Shown here piece after piece: positions 1 to 9,225 of a DNA stretch of 64,000 nucleotides. The notes beneath the pieces are model-generated. The model made no database searches and was not told the DNA's origin. It saw nothing but the letters and a program-made list of their open reading frames with translations. Position numbers and translations under genes: made by a program. The DNA is taken from NCBI RefSeq assembly GCF_025961315.1, contig NZ_JAOQNK010000001.1, positions 5,828,001 to 5,892,000 of the forward strand. The letters run 5' to 3'. This DNA is from Sphingobacterium kitahiroshimense (GTDB lineage: Bacteria; Bacteroidota; Bacteroidia; Sphingobacteriales; Sphingobacteriaceae). How positions within the stretch are numbered: the stretch's first letter is position 1; every line of letters starts with the position of its first letter.

Positions 1-1836
1 AGATTCATCAACTAGTTTGTCGGGATTATTCTTTATAAATAAATTATAGAAGTAATCGACTTTTGTCGTACCGTGATGCGTTTTGATGAAATCGATTATA
101 ACATCTGGAAGCTGATTTCTTTTTGCAATCTCAACGCCCTTTATAACGTGTGAAATAATAATTTGTGCACTCTGTTCAGGTGATAATTCATCGTGCGGAT
201 TCTTTTCTGTTTTTTGATTTTCAATAAAGAACTGCGGGTTTGTCATTTTACCAATATCGTGGTAAAGTGCACCTGCCCGTACTAAGAGAGGATTGCCGCC
301 AATTCGGTAGATAGCCGCTTCAGCTAAATTGGCTACTTGTAAGGAGTGCTGGAAAGTACCAGGGGCTTTAAATGAAAGTTCACGCAGAAGCTTTGAATTA
401 CTGTTGGTCAATTCCATTAATGTCAGATCAGATACGATTCCAAATAGTTTTTCAAATGCGTATACTAATGGGTACGCCATTAATGTGATCATGACACTAA
501 CCACAAAAGGGATGACGTCCATGACGTTAATGGTACTTAAGGATCCGTTACGTGTGAGTAAAAGTCCAAAATAAGCAATCAAGTAAGTCGCGAGTATAAT
601 GGCTGACGAGATGAAGAATTGTTCTCTCTTTACTAATGTTTTGATACTGTAAATCGCCACGATTCCAGCCATGAATTGCAGAAATACAAATTCATATGAG
701 TTCGGAACAAATAACGCTGCCAGTAGGACCATGAGTAGGTGAATATTCAAAGCTACCCGGGAATCAAATAAGATGCGGATAATGATCGGAACTGAACAGA
801 ATGGAATGTAGTATAAATTAGGAATTTTAATCTTAATGGCCCATGACAAGACGGCGAGCATGCCGATGATCACAATCATAATGATTGATAGCAGGCGATT
901 GTTGTAATAGATGTCTTTTCTGAAAAGATATAGAAATACCATAAGAATACATAAAGCAAGAGAGATAATCAAAAATTGCCCCAGTGTAACGTAAATCTGA
1001 TTGCCAGAGATTTTTCCTTCGTCCTCATAAATCTTGCGTAATGATTCTAGTTTCTGATAGGTTTCATTACTGATAATTTTATCCTTTTCAGCAATTAATT
1101 CTCCCTTTTGTACAACTCCTCGGGTAGAGGAGATATTTGCTAAAGCATTTTGTTCCAGTCGCTCTGTCTGTTGATCATTGTAAACATAATTTAGGGTAAT
1201 ATAGTTTTTTAATGTCTCTAAGAGCCATTTCTTGTACACGATCTTTGACGAATTGCTTAAGACTGAATTGGCGTATTCATAAGAAGATTCGATTGTATAA
1301 CAATCTGCCGTATTTTTTTGAGTGGCGACTTTATCTTGTATCAAGGTAAAATTATATTGCTTTGCAGCAGGACTCTTGTCGTCATTTCGGTTTTGAAAAC
1401 GATTATTTAAAGACAGGATGCCTCGGTCGTAGAGATGCGTTAATATGGCATTTCCGACGGCACGGTAATCCTGTATTTTTTGAGGAGTAGTGTCTAATTT
1501 ATTGGTTTGCCATTTTTCAGCTAGATCAGTTTCAAATTGATCGATCTGTTCCCTACTGATGGTCGAATTAACGTCATAGATAGGTTGAATGGTTTTAAGA
1601 ATGTTTTTCTTGTCTTCATTTAGTTCCTCCTGTGTTTTGAGTATCGCAAAATTATAGGGAGAAATTAAGTTTTCGTGATCCCAGACTTTTCCTTTCTGAA
1701 ATTCATAGCGAAAGCGAGCCTGCTTTGGAAGGAAGATACAAATAAGAATGATGGTTGCCAATATTAAGCTTATCTTACGAATAAGGTTAAGATTAGTGTC
1801 GGACTCACGATTATATTTAATTTTTAATCTACTCAC
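1..1836 (-). CDS. 7TM-HD family cyclic-dinucleotide phosphodiesterase (PgpH-like), C-terminus cut by window edge
   Basis: The reading frame is open from 1836 to the left edge (612 residues seen). An N-terminal membrane anchor is followed by a roughly 300-residue extracytoplasmic region, a multi-helix membrane block and a cytoplasmic HD domain. The HD metal ligands are visible: His497 in GTFQHSLQVANLAE and His526-Asp527 in ALYHDIGK, followed by the HHGTT motif. In the family (PgpH of Listeria) this domain hydrolyses c-di-AMP; activity here is inferred. The start is taken as GTG at 1836, because an in-frame TAA lies 36 bases upstream and no ATG lies between them. The gene diverges from rpe. The remaining C-terminus lies outside the window. 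Confidence 0.88.
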   Translation of the reverse strand, partial: MSRLKIKYNRESDTNLNLIRKISLILATIILICIFLPKQARFRYEFQKGKVWDHENLISPYNFAILKTQEELNEDKKNILKTIQPIYDVNSTISREQIDQFETDLAEKWQTNKLDTTPQKIQDYRAVGNAILTHLYDRGILSLNNRFQNRNDDKSPAAKQYNFTLIQDKVATQKNTADCYTIESSYEYANSVLSNSSKIVYKKWLLETLKNYITLNYVYNDQQTERLEQNALANISSTRGVVQKGELIAEKDKIISNETYQKLESLRKIYEDEGKISGNQIYVTLGQFLIISLALCILMVFLYLFRKDIYYNNRLLSIIMIVIIGMLAVLSWAIKIKIPNLYYIPFCSVPIIIRILFDSRVALNIHLLMVLLAALFVPNSYEFVFLQFMAGIVAIYSIKTLVKREQFFISSAIILATYLIAYFGLLLTRNGSLSTINVMDVIPFVVSVMITLMAYPLVYAFEKLFGIVSDLTLMELTNSNSKLLRELSFKAPGTFQHSLQVANLAEAAIYRIGGNPLLVRAGALYHDIGKMTNPQFFIENQKTEKNPHDELSPEQSAQIIISHVIKGVEIAKRNQLPDVIIDFIKTHHGTTKVDYFYNLFIKNNPDKLVDES

Positions 1837-1978
1837 GCGGTTGAATTGTAGTTGGATAATAAAAAATTACTCAAACAAATGTACTTAAAAATGCGCTATT
1901 ATAAAGCTCATTGTCATTACGAGGTCAGGTTATGTTTAATTTTTTTGATTTAAATTCGGGCTATCCGCAAGACTTAAT

Positions 1979-1986
1979 TATCTTTG
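1979..1986 (+). promoter_or_regulatory. candidate promoter -7 box of rpe
   Basis: TATCTTTG matches the Bacteroidota -7 consensus TAnnTTTG and lies 20 bases before the ATG at 2007. It supports the shorter rpe start, because the longer frame starting at TTG 1911 would begin upstream of the transcript. No clear TTTG box is seen at the expected distance upstream. Confidence 0.5.
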
Positions 1987-2006
1987 CAAAAACAAATCAA
2001 AGACTC

Positions 2007-2687
2007 ATGTCAAGTAAAAAGCATCTTATTGCACCTTCAGTTTTGGCAGCGGATTTCGCTAAATTGTACGATGATATTATAATGGTAAACAATAGTGAAG
2101 CCGATTGGTTTCATATTGATATTATGGATGGCGTGTTTGTGCCAAATATTTCTTTTGGTTTTCCAGTAATGCAGGCAATCGCTAAACATGCTACAAAACC
2201 TTTAGATGTACATTTAATGATTGTAGATCCTGATCGTTATTTACAGTTATGTAAAGATTCTGGAGCTGCTGTTATTACCGTGCATTATGAGGCTTGTACA
2301 CATTTACATCGTACGTTAGCAGCGATTAAGGAATTAGGTTGTAAAGCTGGGGTCGCTTTGAATCCGCATACACCAGTTTCTTTATTGGAAGATGTGATTG
2401 CAGATTTAGATTTAGTGTGTTTAATGTCTGTAAATCCAGGTTTTGGCGGGCAGAAATTTATTCAAAACACCTACAGTAAAGTAAAACAATTGCGCGCTAT
2501 GGCAGCAGGTGTGAATGATGGATTATTGATTGAAATCGATGGAGGTGTCGGAGTAGGTAATGCAGGCGCACTTTTACAAGCTGGCACAGATGTGTTGGTA
2601 GCGGGAAGTTCTGTGTTTGCAGCGGCAAATCCAACACAGTCGATCGCTGATTTGAAAGCTGTTGATATTCAATTGAAAAATATTTAG
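2007..2687 (+). CDS. rpe: ribulose-phosphate 3-epimerase
   Basis: This 226-residue TIM-barrel enzyme interconverts ribulose 5-phosphate and xylulose 5-phosphate in the pentose phosphate pathway. Family motifs are present in order: IAPSVLAADF at the N-terminus, WFHIDIMDGVFVPNISFG with catalytic Asp and metal ligands, DVHLMIVDPDRY, VNPGFGGQKF and IDGGVG near the phosphate site. An upstream in-frame TTG (1911) would add 32 residues unlike the family. The ATG at 2007 gives the usual length and lies just downstream of a -7 box. The gene is monocistronic, with a terminator directly after it. Confidence 0.96.
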   Translation: MSSKKHLIAPSVLAADFAKLYDDIIMVNNSEADWFHIDIMDGVFVPNISFGFPVMQAIAKHATKPLDVHLMIVDPDRYLQLCKDSGAAVITVHYEACTHLHRTLAAIKELGCKAGVALNPHTPVSLLEDVIADLDLVCLMSVNPGFGGQKFIQNTYSKVKQLRAMAAGVNDGLLIEIDGGVGVGNAGALLQAGTDVLVAGSSVFAAANPTQSIADLKAVDIQLKNI

Positions 2688-2708
2688 TTAAACTAATATA
2701 TTGGCTAT

Positions 2709-2740
2709 AAAGGGAGATCGGATATGATTTCCCTTTTTTT
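2709..2740 (+). terminator. intrinsic terminator of rpe
   Basis: The arm AAAGGGA (2709-2715) pairs with TCCCTTT (2730-2736), and the T-run continues to 2740, 20 bases after the rpe stop codon. Confidence 0.7.
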
Positions 2741-3141
2741 GTGGGTTATTTCCACATTATATTTAATCTTAGCGTCAAAATTTACTAATTTCTTACCCTA
2801 AATATTTTAAATTTAAATAGTCAAGTGTCTGTATTTTAGCATGTTGTTTCGATATTTTATTTTGAAATAAATGTTGTTTAGAATATTTCCAAATTAAAGC
2901 AATAAGTCTTATTGGTACGTATTAACCGTTGATTTTTAGTATTTTTGTAGTACGAGATGAGATGTTTTTTTAAATGAAAACAGATCGTCAAAATGAAAGA
3001 ATTGTAGAGTTAAATTTAAGCACCGGCTTGCAGTGCATTACTGATGTTTTTTTAGCTTAATTATTAAACGTGTGGTAGTATCAGGAGATAATATTTGATA
3101 TTTCTTGTATTGCCTTTAAACATATAAAAGATTTATATACT
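2741..3141 (+). promoter_or_regulatory. 401-bp leader and promoter region of acnB
   Basis: No established gene is seen here. TATTTTTG at 2940-2947 is a perfect -7 box, with a TTG at 2912-2914 (25-base spacing, longer than usual). It would give a leader of about 185 bases. Within that leader a 28-codon frame runs from ATG 2974 to TAA 3058-3060. A second, imperfect box (AATATTTG, 3091-3098) lies nearer the gene. The rest is very AT-rich. Confidence 0.35.
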
Positions 3142-5904
3142 ATGAGTATTTACAACGATTACGTACAAGAGGTTGTAGAACGAAAAGGTGAAGGTTTAAA
3201 TCCTAAACCAATTGACGGAGCAGAATTACTAAGTGAAGTTATTGCTCAAATTAAAGATTTGAATAACGAAAATAGAGTCGAGTCTCTGAAGTTATTTATT
3301 TACAACACTTTATCTGGTACGACTAGTGCGGCTGGTGTAAAAGCAAAGTTCTTAAAAGAAATTATTCTTGGTCAAGAGACTGTTGCAGAAATTACACCTA
3401 CTTACGCATTTGAGTTGTTATCTCATATGAAAGGCGGTCCTTCTATTGAAGTACTTCTGGATTTGGCGTTAGGTAATTATGCAGCTATTGCTAAGCAAGC
3501 TGCTGAAGTTCTTAAAACACAGGTTTTCCTTTATGATGCCGATACAGAGCGTCTAAGAGAAGCATTTAACAGCGGTAATGCAATTGCGAAAGAGATTCTT
3601 GAAAGCTATGCCCAAGCTGAATTTTTCACGAAACTTCCAGAGTTACCAGAAGAAATAAAAGTTGTAACTTATATTGCAGGTGAAGGTGATATCTCTACGG
3701 ATTTACTGTCTCCAGGTAACCAGGCGCACTCGCGTTCTGATCGTGAGCTACATGGAAAATGTATGATCACTCCAGAAGCGCAGCAAGAAATCAAAGCTTT
3801 ACAGGTACAATATCCAGACGCAAGCGTTATGCTGATTGCTGAAAAAGGTACAATGGGAGTGGGATCTTCAAGGATGTCAGGTGTAAACAATGTGGCGTTA
3901 TGGACAGGTAAACAAGCAAGTCCTTATATCCCATTTGTAAATATTGCTCCAATTGTTGGTGGTACGAATGGTATTTCTCCAATCTTTCTGACAACGGTAG
4001 ATGTTACCGGTGGTATTGGAATTGATCTTCAGAACTGGAAGAAAAAAGTAGACGAAAATGGTCAAGTTGTCCGTAATGAAAATAATGAACCTGTTTTAGA
4101 AGAAGTTTATTCTGTTGCTACAGGAACAGTTCTTACAATCAACACGAAGACTGAAAAATTATATAATGGAGATCAGGAATTGATCGACATCTCTAAAGCG
4201 CTTACTCCTCAAAAAAGAGAGTTTATAAGAGCAGGTGGCTCATATGCAATTGTATTTGGTAAAAAGATCCAAACGTTTGCATCTGGAGTTTTAGGGATTT
4301 CAATTCCGACTGTTTTTGCTCCTGCAAAAGAAATTTCTATTGAAAATCAGGGCTTAACGGCTGTTGAAAAAATCTTCAATAAAAATGCTGTTGGTTCAAC
4401 TCCAGGAAAAGTGTTACATGCTGGTTCTGATGTTCGTGTTAAAGTGAATATCGTAGGATCTCAAGATACAACAGGTTTAATGACCGCTCAAGAGTTAGAG
4501 GCAATGGCTGCTAAAGTTATTTCTCCTACAGTTGACGGTGCGTATCAATCAGGATGTCACACAGCATCTGTATGGGATAAGAAAGCGCAAGCTAACATTC
4601 CTAAGTTGATGAAGTTTATGAACGACTTCGGATTAATCACTGCACGTGATCCTAAAGGAGAATACCATGCCATGACTGACGTTATTCACAAGGTATTAAA
4701 CGATATTACGATTGATGAGTGGGCGATTATTATTGGTGGCGATTCTCATACACGTATGTCTAAAGGTGTTGCTTTTGGAGCTGACTCTGGAACTGTTGCC
4801 TTAGCATTAGCTACGGGTGAGGCGTCTATGCCGATTCCAGAATCCGTTAAAGTAACTTTCAAAGGCAGTATGAAACAGCACATGGATTTCCGTGATGTGG
4901 TTCATGCGACACAATCTCAAATGTTACAGCAATTTGGTGGAGAGAATGTGTTCCAAGGTAGAATTATCGAGGTACATATCGGTACACTTCTTGCCGATCA
5001 GGCCTTTACTTTTACAGACTGGACTGCAGAGATGAAAGCAAAAGCTTCGATCTGTATCTCCCAAGATGAAACGTTAATTCAGTCTTTAGAAATCGCTAAG
5101 AGCCGTATCCAGATCATGATCAATAAGGGTATGGAGAATAAAAATCAAGTATTACAGGGATTGATCGATAAAGCTAATAAACGTATCGAGGAAATTAGAA
5201 CAGGTGAAAAACCAGCTTTATCTCCAGATGCAAATGCTAAATATTATGCTGAAGTCGTGATCGATCTTGATATTATTGATGAGCCGATGATTGCCGATCC
5301 TGATGTTAACAATGTTGACGTTTCAAAACGTTATACGCATGACGCAATTAGAGAACTTTCTTATTACGGCGGTGACAAAAAAGTAGACTTAGGTTTCGTA
5401 GGTTCTTGTATGGTACATAAAGACGATTTAAAAATCGTTTCTCAAATGCTTAAGAATGTGGAGAAACAACTTGGTGTTGTTAAATTTAATGCACCTTTAG
5501 TTGTCGCTGCGCCTACTTACAACATCATTGATGAATTGAAAGCAGAAGGAGATTGGGAATACTTACAGAAATATTCGGGTTTTGAATTCAGTGATGCTTT
5601 GCCAAAAAGTACTGCACGTACAGAGTACGAAAATATCATGTATTTAGAGCGTCCAGGTTGTAACCTTTGTATGGGTAACCAAGAAAAGGCGGCAAAAGGT
5701 GATACGGTAATGGCTACTTCAACCCGTCTTTTCCAAGGTCGTGTTGTTGAAGATAGAGACGGTAAAAAAGGAGAATCTTTATTAGCATCTACTCCAGTGG
5801 TTGTGCTTTCTGCTATCTTAGGTAGAATTCCAAACGTTGAAGAGTACAAAGCTGCTGTCGAAGGTATCAACTTAACTAAGTTTGCGCCTATCTCGACAAA
5901 GTAG
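3142..5904 (+). CDS. acnB: aconitate hydratase B / 2-methylisocitrate dehydratase
   Basis: This 920-residue protein has the AcnB layout: an N-terminal HEAT-like domain (about 1-160), then the swivel domain placed ahead of the three aconitase domains. Likely 4Fe-4S ligands are Cys756 (GSCMVHKDD), Cys840 and Cys843 (GCNLCMGNQ). The family interconverts citrate and isocitrate in the TCA cycle, and many members also dehydrate 2-methylisocitrate in the methylcitrate cycle. The next gene, 59 bases downstream, is a second aconitase of a different subfamily, so the two are probably co-transcribed. The start is ATG; full length for the family. Confidence 0.95.
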   Translation: MSIYNDYVQEVVERKGEGLNPKPIDGAELLSEVIAQIKDLNNENRVESLKLFIYNTLSGTTSAAGVKAKFLKEIILGQETVAEITPTYAFELLSHMKGGPSIEVLLDLALGNYAAIAKQAAEVLKTQVFLYDADTERLREAFNSGNAIAKEILESYAQAEFFTKLPELPEEIKVVTYIAGEGDISTDLLSPGNQAHSRSDRELHGKCMITPEAQQEIKALQVQYPDASVMLIAEKGTMGVGSSRMSGVNNVALWTGKQASPYIPFVNIAPIVGGTNGISPIFLTTVDVTGGIGIDLQNWKKKVDENGQVVRNENNEPVLEEVYSVATGTVLTINTKTEKLYNGDQELIDISKALTPQKREFIRAGGSYAIVFGKKIQTFASGVLGISIPTVFAPAKEISIENQGLTAVEKIFNKNAVGSTPGKVLHAGSDVRVKVNIVGSQDTTGLMTAQELEAMAAKVISPTVDGAYQSGCHTASVWDKKAQANIPKLMKFMNDFGLITARDPKGEYHAMTDVIHKVLNDITIDEWAIIIGGDSHTRMSKGVAFGADSGTVALALATGEASMPIPESVKVTFKGSMKQHMDFRDVVHATQSQMLQQFGGENVFQGRIIEVHIGTLLADQAFTFTDWTAEMKAKASICISQDETLIQSLEIAKSRIQIMINKGMENKNQVLQGLIDKANKRIEEIRTGEKPALSPDANAKYYAEVVIDLDIIDEPMIADPDVNNVDVSKRYTHDAIRELSYYGGDKKVDLGFVGSCMVHKDDLKIVSQMLKNVEKQLGVVKFNAPLVVAAPTYNIIDELKAEGDWEYLQKYSGFEFSDALPKSTARTEYENIMYLERPGCNLCMGNQEKAAKGDTVMATSTRLFQGRVVEDRDGKKGESLLASTPVVVLSAILGRIPNVEEYKAAVEGINLTKFAPISTK

Positions 5905-5963
5905 AAAAAACTAATATTGAAGTTTTGGTAATTAACTAAATTAATATCATAAATTAGAAATAT

Positions 5964-8231
5964 ATGGCTTTTGATATAGAAATGATTAAAAAGGTCTATA
6001 GCCGTTATGAGGAGCGTGTAAACGCTGCTCGTAATCTGGTTAATAAACCTTTAACCCTATCTGAGAAAATTTTATATACTCACTTATGGGATGGTAATGC
6101 AACTGAAACATACGATAGAGGTGTATCTTATGTAGACTTCGCTCCAGACCGTGTAGCGATGCAAGATGCGACTGCACAAATGGCTTTATTGCAATTTATG
6201 CAAGCAGGTCGTCCTCAAGCGGCTGTTCCTTCGACTGTGCACTGTGATCACTTGATTCAGGCAAAAGAAGGAGCTCAAGTGGATTTACAAAGAGCAAATA
6301 CAGAATCAAAAGAGGTTTTTAATTTCTTGGGTTCTGTTGCAAATAAGTATGGTATCGGATTCTGGAAGCCTGGAGCAGGTATTATTCACCAAGTTGTCTT
6401 GGAGAACTATGCTTTCCCTGGTGGTATGATGATCGGTACAGATTCACATACTGTTAATGCTGGTGGTTTGGGTATGTTGGCTATCGGTGTCGGTGGTGCT
6501 GATGCATGCGACGTGATGGCTGGTTTACCTTGGGAACTGAAATTCCCGAAATTGATCGGTGTTAAATTAACAGGTAAGCTAAGCGGATGGACGTCTCCTA
6601 AAGATGTTATCTTGAAGGTTGCAGGTATCTTAACCGTTAAAGGCGGTACTGGTGCTGTTGTTGAATACTTCGGTGAAGGGGCTCAATCTATGTCTTGTAC
6701 GGGTAAAGGTACCATCTGTAACATGGGGGCTGAAATTGGTGCTACGACATCTACTTTCGGTTATGATGAGTCAATGGAACGTTATTTACGTGCAACTGAC
6801 CGTGCGGATGTTGCGGATGCGGCAAATGCTGTTAAAGAACATTTAACTGCAGACCCTGAGGTTTACGCAAATCCTGAGCTATATTTTGATCAAGTTATTG
6901 AAATTAATTTATCTGAATTAGAACCTTCTTTAAACGGTCCTTTTACACCAGATTTATATACTCCAGTTTCACGCATGCGTGAAGAAGCGGCTAAAAATGG
7001 CTGGCCTACAACAGTAGAATGGGGATTGATCGGTTCATGTACAAACTCTTCTTACGAGGATTTGTCACGTGCTGCTTCTATCGCTAAACAAGCGGTTGAT
7101 AAAGGTTTAGTAACGAAGGCTGAATTTGGTATCAATCCGGGTTCTGAGCAAGTTCGTTATACTGCTGCTCGTGATGGTTTATTGAAAACTTTCGAAGATC
7201 TGAATGCGACGATCTTTACAAATGCTTGTGGTCCATGTATTGGTATGTGGGACCGTGTTGGTGCTGAAAAACAAGAGAAAAATACGATTGTTCACTCGTT
7301 CAACCGTAACTTTGCTAAACGTGCCGATGGTAACCCAAATACATTTGCTTTTGTAGCTTCACCGGAAATCGTTGCTGCAATTGCCATTTCGGGTGATTTA
7401 GGTTTCAATCCATTGACAGACACCTTGACAAATGCTAAGGGTGAGCAGGTTAAATTAGACCCGCCTACAGGTGATGAATTACCTTCAAAAGGTTTTGCTG
7501 TAGAGGATGCAGGTTATCAAGCTCCTGCGGCGGATGGTTCATCGGTTAAGATTGATGTGGATCCAAATTCTGATCGTCTGCAATTATTAGAGCCTTTTGC
7601 GGCTTGGGAAGGTACAGACTTGAAAGGTTTGAAATTATTGATCAAAGCTAAAGGTAAATGTACAACTGACCATATTTCTATGGCTGGTCCTTGGTTGAAA
7701 TACAGAGGTCACTTGGATAACATCTCGAACAATATGTTGATTGGTGCTGTTAATTACTTTAATGAGAAAACAGATTCCGTTAAAAATCAATTGACAGGTG
7801 AGTACGGACCAGTTCCTGCAACGCAACGTGTTTATAAGGCTGCCGGTATCGGATCTATCGTTGTTGGTGATGAAAACTATGGTGAAGGTTCTTCACGTGA
7901 GCATGCTGCCATGGAGCCTCGTCATTTAGGTGTTCGTGCAGTGTTGGTTAAATCTTTTGCTCGTATCCACGAGACAAACTTGAAAAAACAAGGTATGTTA
8001 GGTTTAACTTTTGCTAATAAAGAAGATTACGATAAAATCCAAGAAGACGATACAATCGACATCTTAGGATTGACAACATTTACTCCAGGGCAACCGCTAA
8101 CGTTAGTACTTCACCATGCAGATGGAACGGAAGATCAGATCTTAGCTAACCATACTTACAACGCTCAACAAATTGAGTGGTTTAAAGAAGGTGGTGCTTT
8201 GAACATTATACGTAAAAACCAAGCAAAATAA
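5964..8231 (+). CDS. aconitate hydratase, mitochondrial/AcnA-superfamily type
   Basis: This 755-residue protein is colinear with mitochondrial-type aconitases: the three catalytic domains come first and the swivel domain last. Cluster ligands appear as Cys359 (GSCTNSSYED), Cys422 and Cys425 (NACGPCIGMW). The substrate loop GGMMIGTDSHTVNAGG and the swivel active-site stretch GEGSSREHAAMEPRHLG are intact. It catalyses citrate to isocitrate through cis-aconitate. It follows acnB by 59 bases with no terminator between them, so one transcript may supply two isoenzymes. Its terminator overlaps the promoter of the next gene. Confidence 0.95.
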   Translation: MAFDIEMIKKVYSRYEERVNAARNLVNKPLTLSEKILYTHLWDGNATETYDRGVSYVDFAPDRVAMQDATAQMALLQFMQAGRPQAAVPSTVHCDHLIQAKEGAQVDLQRANTESKEVFNFLGSVANKYGIGFWKPGAGIIHQVVLENYAFPGGMMIGTDSHTVNAGGLGMLAIGVGGADACDVMAGLPWELKFPKLIGVKLTGKLSGWTSPKDVILKVAGILTVKGGTGAVVEYFGEGAQSMSCTGKGTICNMGAEIGATTSTFGYDESMERYLRATDRADVADAANAVKEHLTADPEVYANPELYFDQVIEINLSELEPSLNGPFTPDLYTPVSRMREEAAKNGWPTTVEWGLIGSCTNSSYEDLSRAASIAKQAVDKGLVTKAEFGINPGSEQVRYTAARDGLLKTFEDLNATIFTNACGPCIGMWDRVGAEKQEKNTIVHSFNRNFAKRADGNPNTFAFVASPEIVAAIAISGDLGFNPLTDTLTNAKGEQVKLDPPTGDELPSKGFAVEDAGYQAPAADGSSVKIDVDPNSDRLQLLEPFAAWEGTDLKGLKLLIKAKGKCTTDHISMAGPWLKYRGHLDNISNNMLIGAVNYFNEKTDSVKNQLTGEYGPVPATQRVYKAAGIGSIVVGDENYGEGSSREHAAMEPRHLGVRAVLVKSFARIHETNLKKQGMLGLTFANKEDYDKIQEDDTIDILGLTTFTPGQPLTLVLHHADGTEDQILANHTYNAQQIEWFKEGGALNIIRKNQAK

Positions 8232-8236
8232 TTTTA

Positions 8237-8268
8237 TTTGCTTATCAACGCACAACCCGGTACTTTTG
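8237..8268 (+). promoter_or_regulatory. promoter of the barrel-protein gene, embedded in the aconitase terminator
   Basis: TTTG (8237-8240), a 20-base spacer and TACTTTTG (8261-8268) match the Bacteroidota -33/-7 consensus. The -7 box forms the inner stem and loop of the terminator hairpin 8254-8277. The predicted transcript starts about 15-20 bases before the ATG at 8293. Confidence 0.6.
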
Positions 8269-8283
8269 TGCCGGGTTTTTTTT
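8254..8283 (+). terminator. intrinsic terminator of the aconitase operon
   Basis: AACCCGGTAC (8254-8263) pairs with GTGCCGGGTT (8268-8277) with one T-G wobble and a TTTT loop. The T-tract runs to 8283, only 9 bases before the next start codon. Confidence 0.85.
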
Positions 8284-8292
8284 GACAACAAT

Positions 8293-9183
8293 ATGAATAA
8301 ATTTTTATTAGCCTTAAGTGCGCTAACTTTATCTGCTTCTTCTTTATTTGCGCAAGATAATAGTAATGAATCTCCTGCAAAACCAATTGCTAAGAGTATT
8401 TTCAATCCGAAATATTCCCGTACAGAAAGTAATAAGGGAAAATTTTATTTTCACTGGGGTTATAATTTTTCATCTTATGGTAAGAGTGATATCCGTTTTA
8501 AAGGAACTGGATATGATTTTACATTAATGGATGTAAAAGCGGCAGATAGACCGACTAAACTGTCTATGACCTATATTAACCCGGCAACGATCTCGATTCC
8601 GCAGTTTAATTTCCACTTCGGTTATTTTATAAAAGATAATTATTCGATTTCGCTAGGTTGGGATCACATGAAATATGTTGTTGATATTCCGCAGACGGTA
8701 AGAATTAAAGGACATATTAGTCCTGAGATCTCTGAACCAGGTATCCCAACATATGGCATGGCTGGAACCTATAATGGAGAACAGGTTACTTTGGTTGATT
8801 CGGTATTGCAATTTGAGCATACCGATGGTTATAATTTTGCCTCTGTCGCTTTAGAAAGACATGATGATATCTGGGTTTCCAGAACCGGAAAGTCTTACTT
8901 GTCGATGGAAACAGGTGCCGAAGTAGGTTTATTGGTTCCTAGAACTGATGTTCGTCTGTTTGGAGTTGGAGAGAATAACTATTGGAACATTGCCGGCTAC
9001 GGTGCTGCTGCAAAAGTAGGTTTGCAGTATCATTTTTTTAGAGGATTATATCTTCAAACGAGTTTTAAAACAGGTTGGACAGACCTGAATAATATTCGTA
9101 CAACGGGTAGAAATAATATAGATAAAGCAAGTCAATCCATATGGTTTTTCGAGAACTATTGGGTCCTTGGATTTAAATTCTAA
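8293..9183 (+). CDS. outer-membrane beta-barrel protein, function unknown
   Basis: This 296-residue protein starts with a clear signal peptide (MNKFLLALSALTLSASSLFAQ). It then shows repeated alternating aromatic and polar strands such as KFYFHWGYNFSSYG, ending in aromatic NYWVLGFKF, as expected for an outer-membrane barrel. No family was recognised with certainty; it resembles Bacteroidota porin-like proteins. An earlier TTG (8266) lies inside the terminator hairpin and is rejected as the start. The gene has its own promoter overlapping that hairpin and shares a bidirectional terminator with the convergent hydrolase. Confidence 0.75.
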   Translation: MNKFLLALSALTLSASSLFAQDNSNESPAKPIAKSIFNPKYSRTESNKGKFYFHWGYNFSSYGKSDIRFKGTGYDFTLMDVKAADRPTKLSMTYINPATISIPQFNFHFGYFIKDNYSISLGWDHMKYVVDIPQTVRIKGHISPEISEPGIPTYGMAGTYNGEQVTLVDSVLQFEHTDGYNFASVALERHDDIWVSRTGKSYLSMETGAEVGLLVPRTDVRLFGVGENNYWNIAGYGAAAKVGLQYHFFRGLYLQTSFKTGWTDLNNIRTTGRNNIDKASQSIWFFENYWVLGFKF

Positions 9184-9189
9184 TAAAGT

Positions 9190-9223
9190 AAAAATGGGAT
9201 GATCTAAAAATCATCCCATTTTT
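9190..9223. terminator. bidirectional terminator
   Basis: AAAAATGGGATGAT (9190-9203) pairs perfectly with ATCATCCCATTTTT (9210-9223) around a 6-base loop, between two convergent genes, with T-runs for both directions. Confidence 0.85.
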
Positions 9224-9225
9224 GT

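Noticed and set aside
1911..2006. Longer N-terminus for rpe from a TTG codon
   Set aside because: The extra 32 residues are unlike the family and the -7 box at 1979-1986 lies inside them.
2861..2900. Weak palindrome resembling a Fur site upstream of acnB
   Set aside because: It does not align with the four iron-locus operators and is explained by AT-richness.
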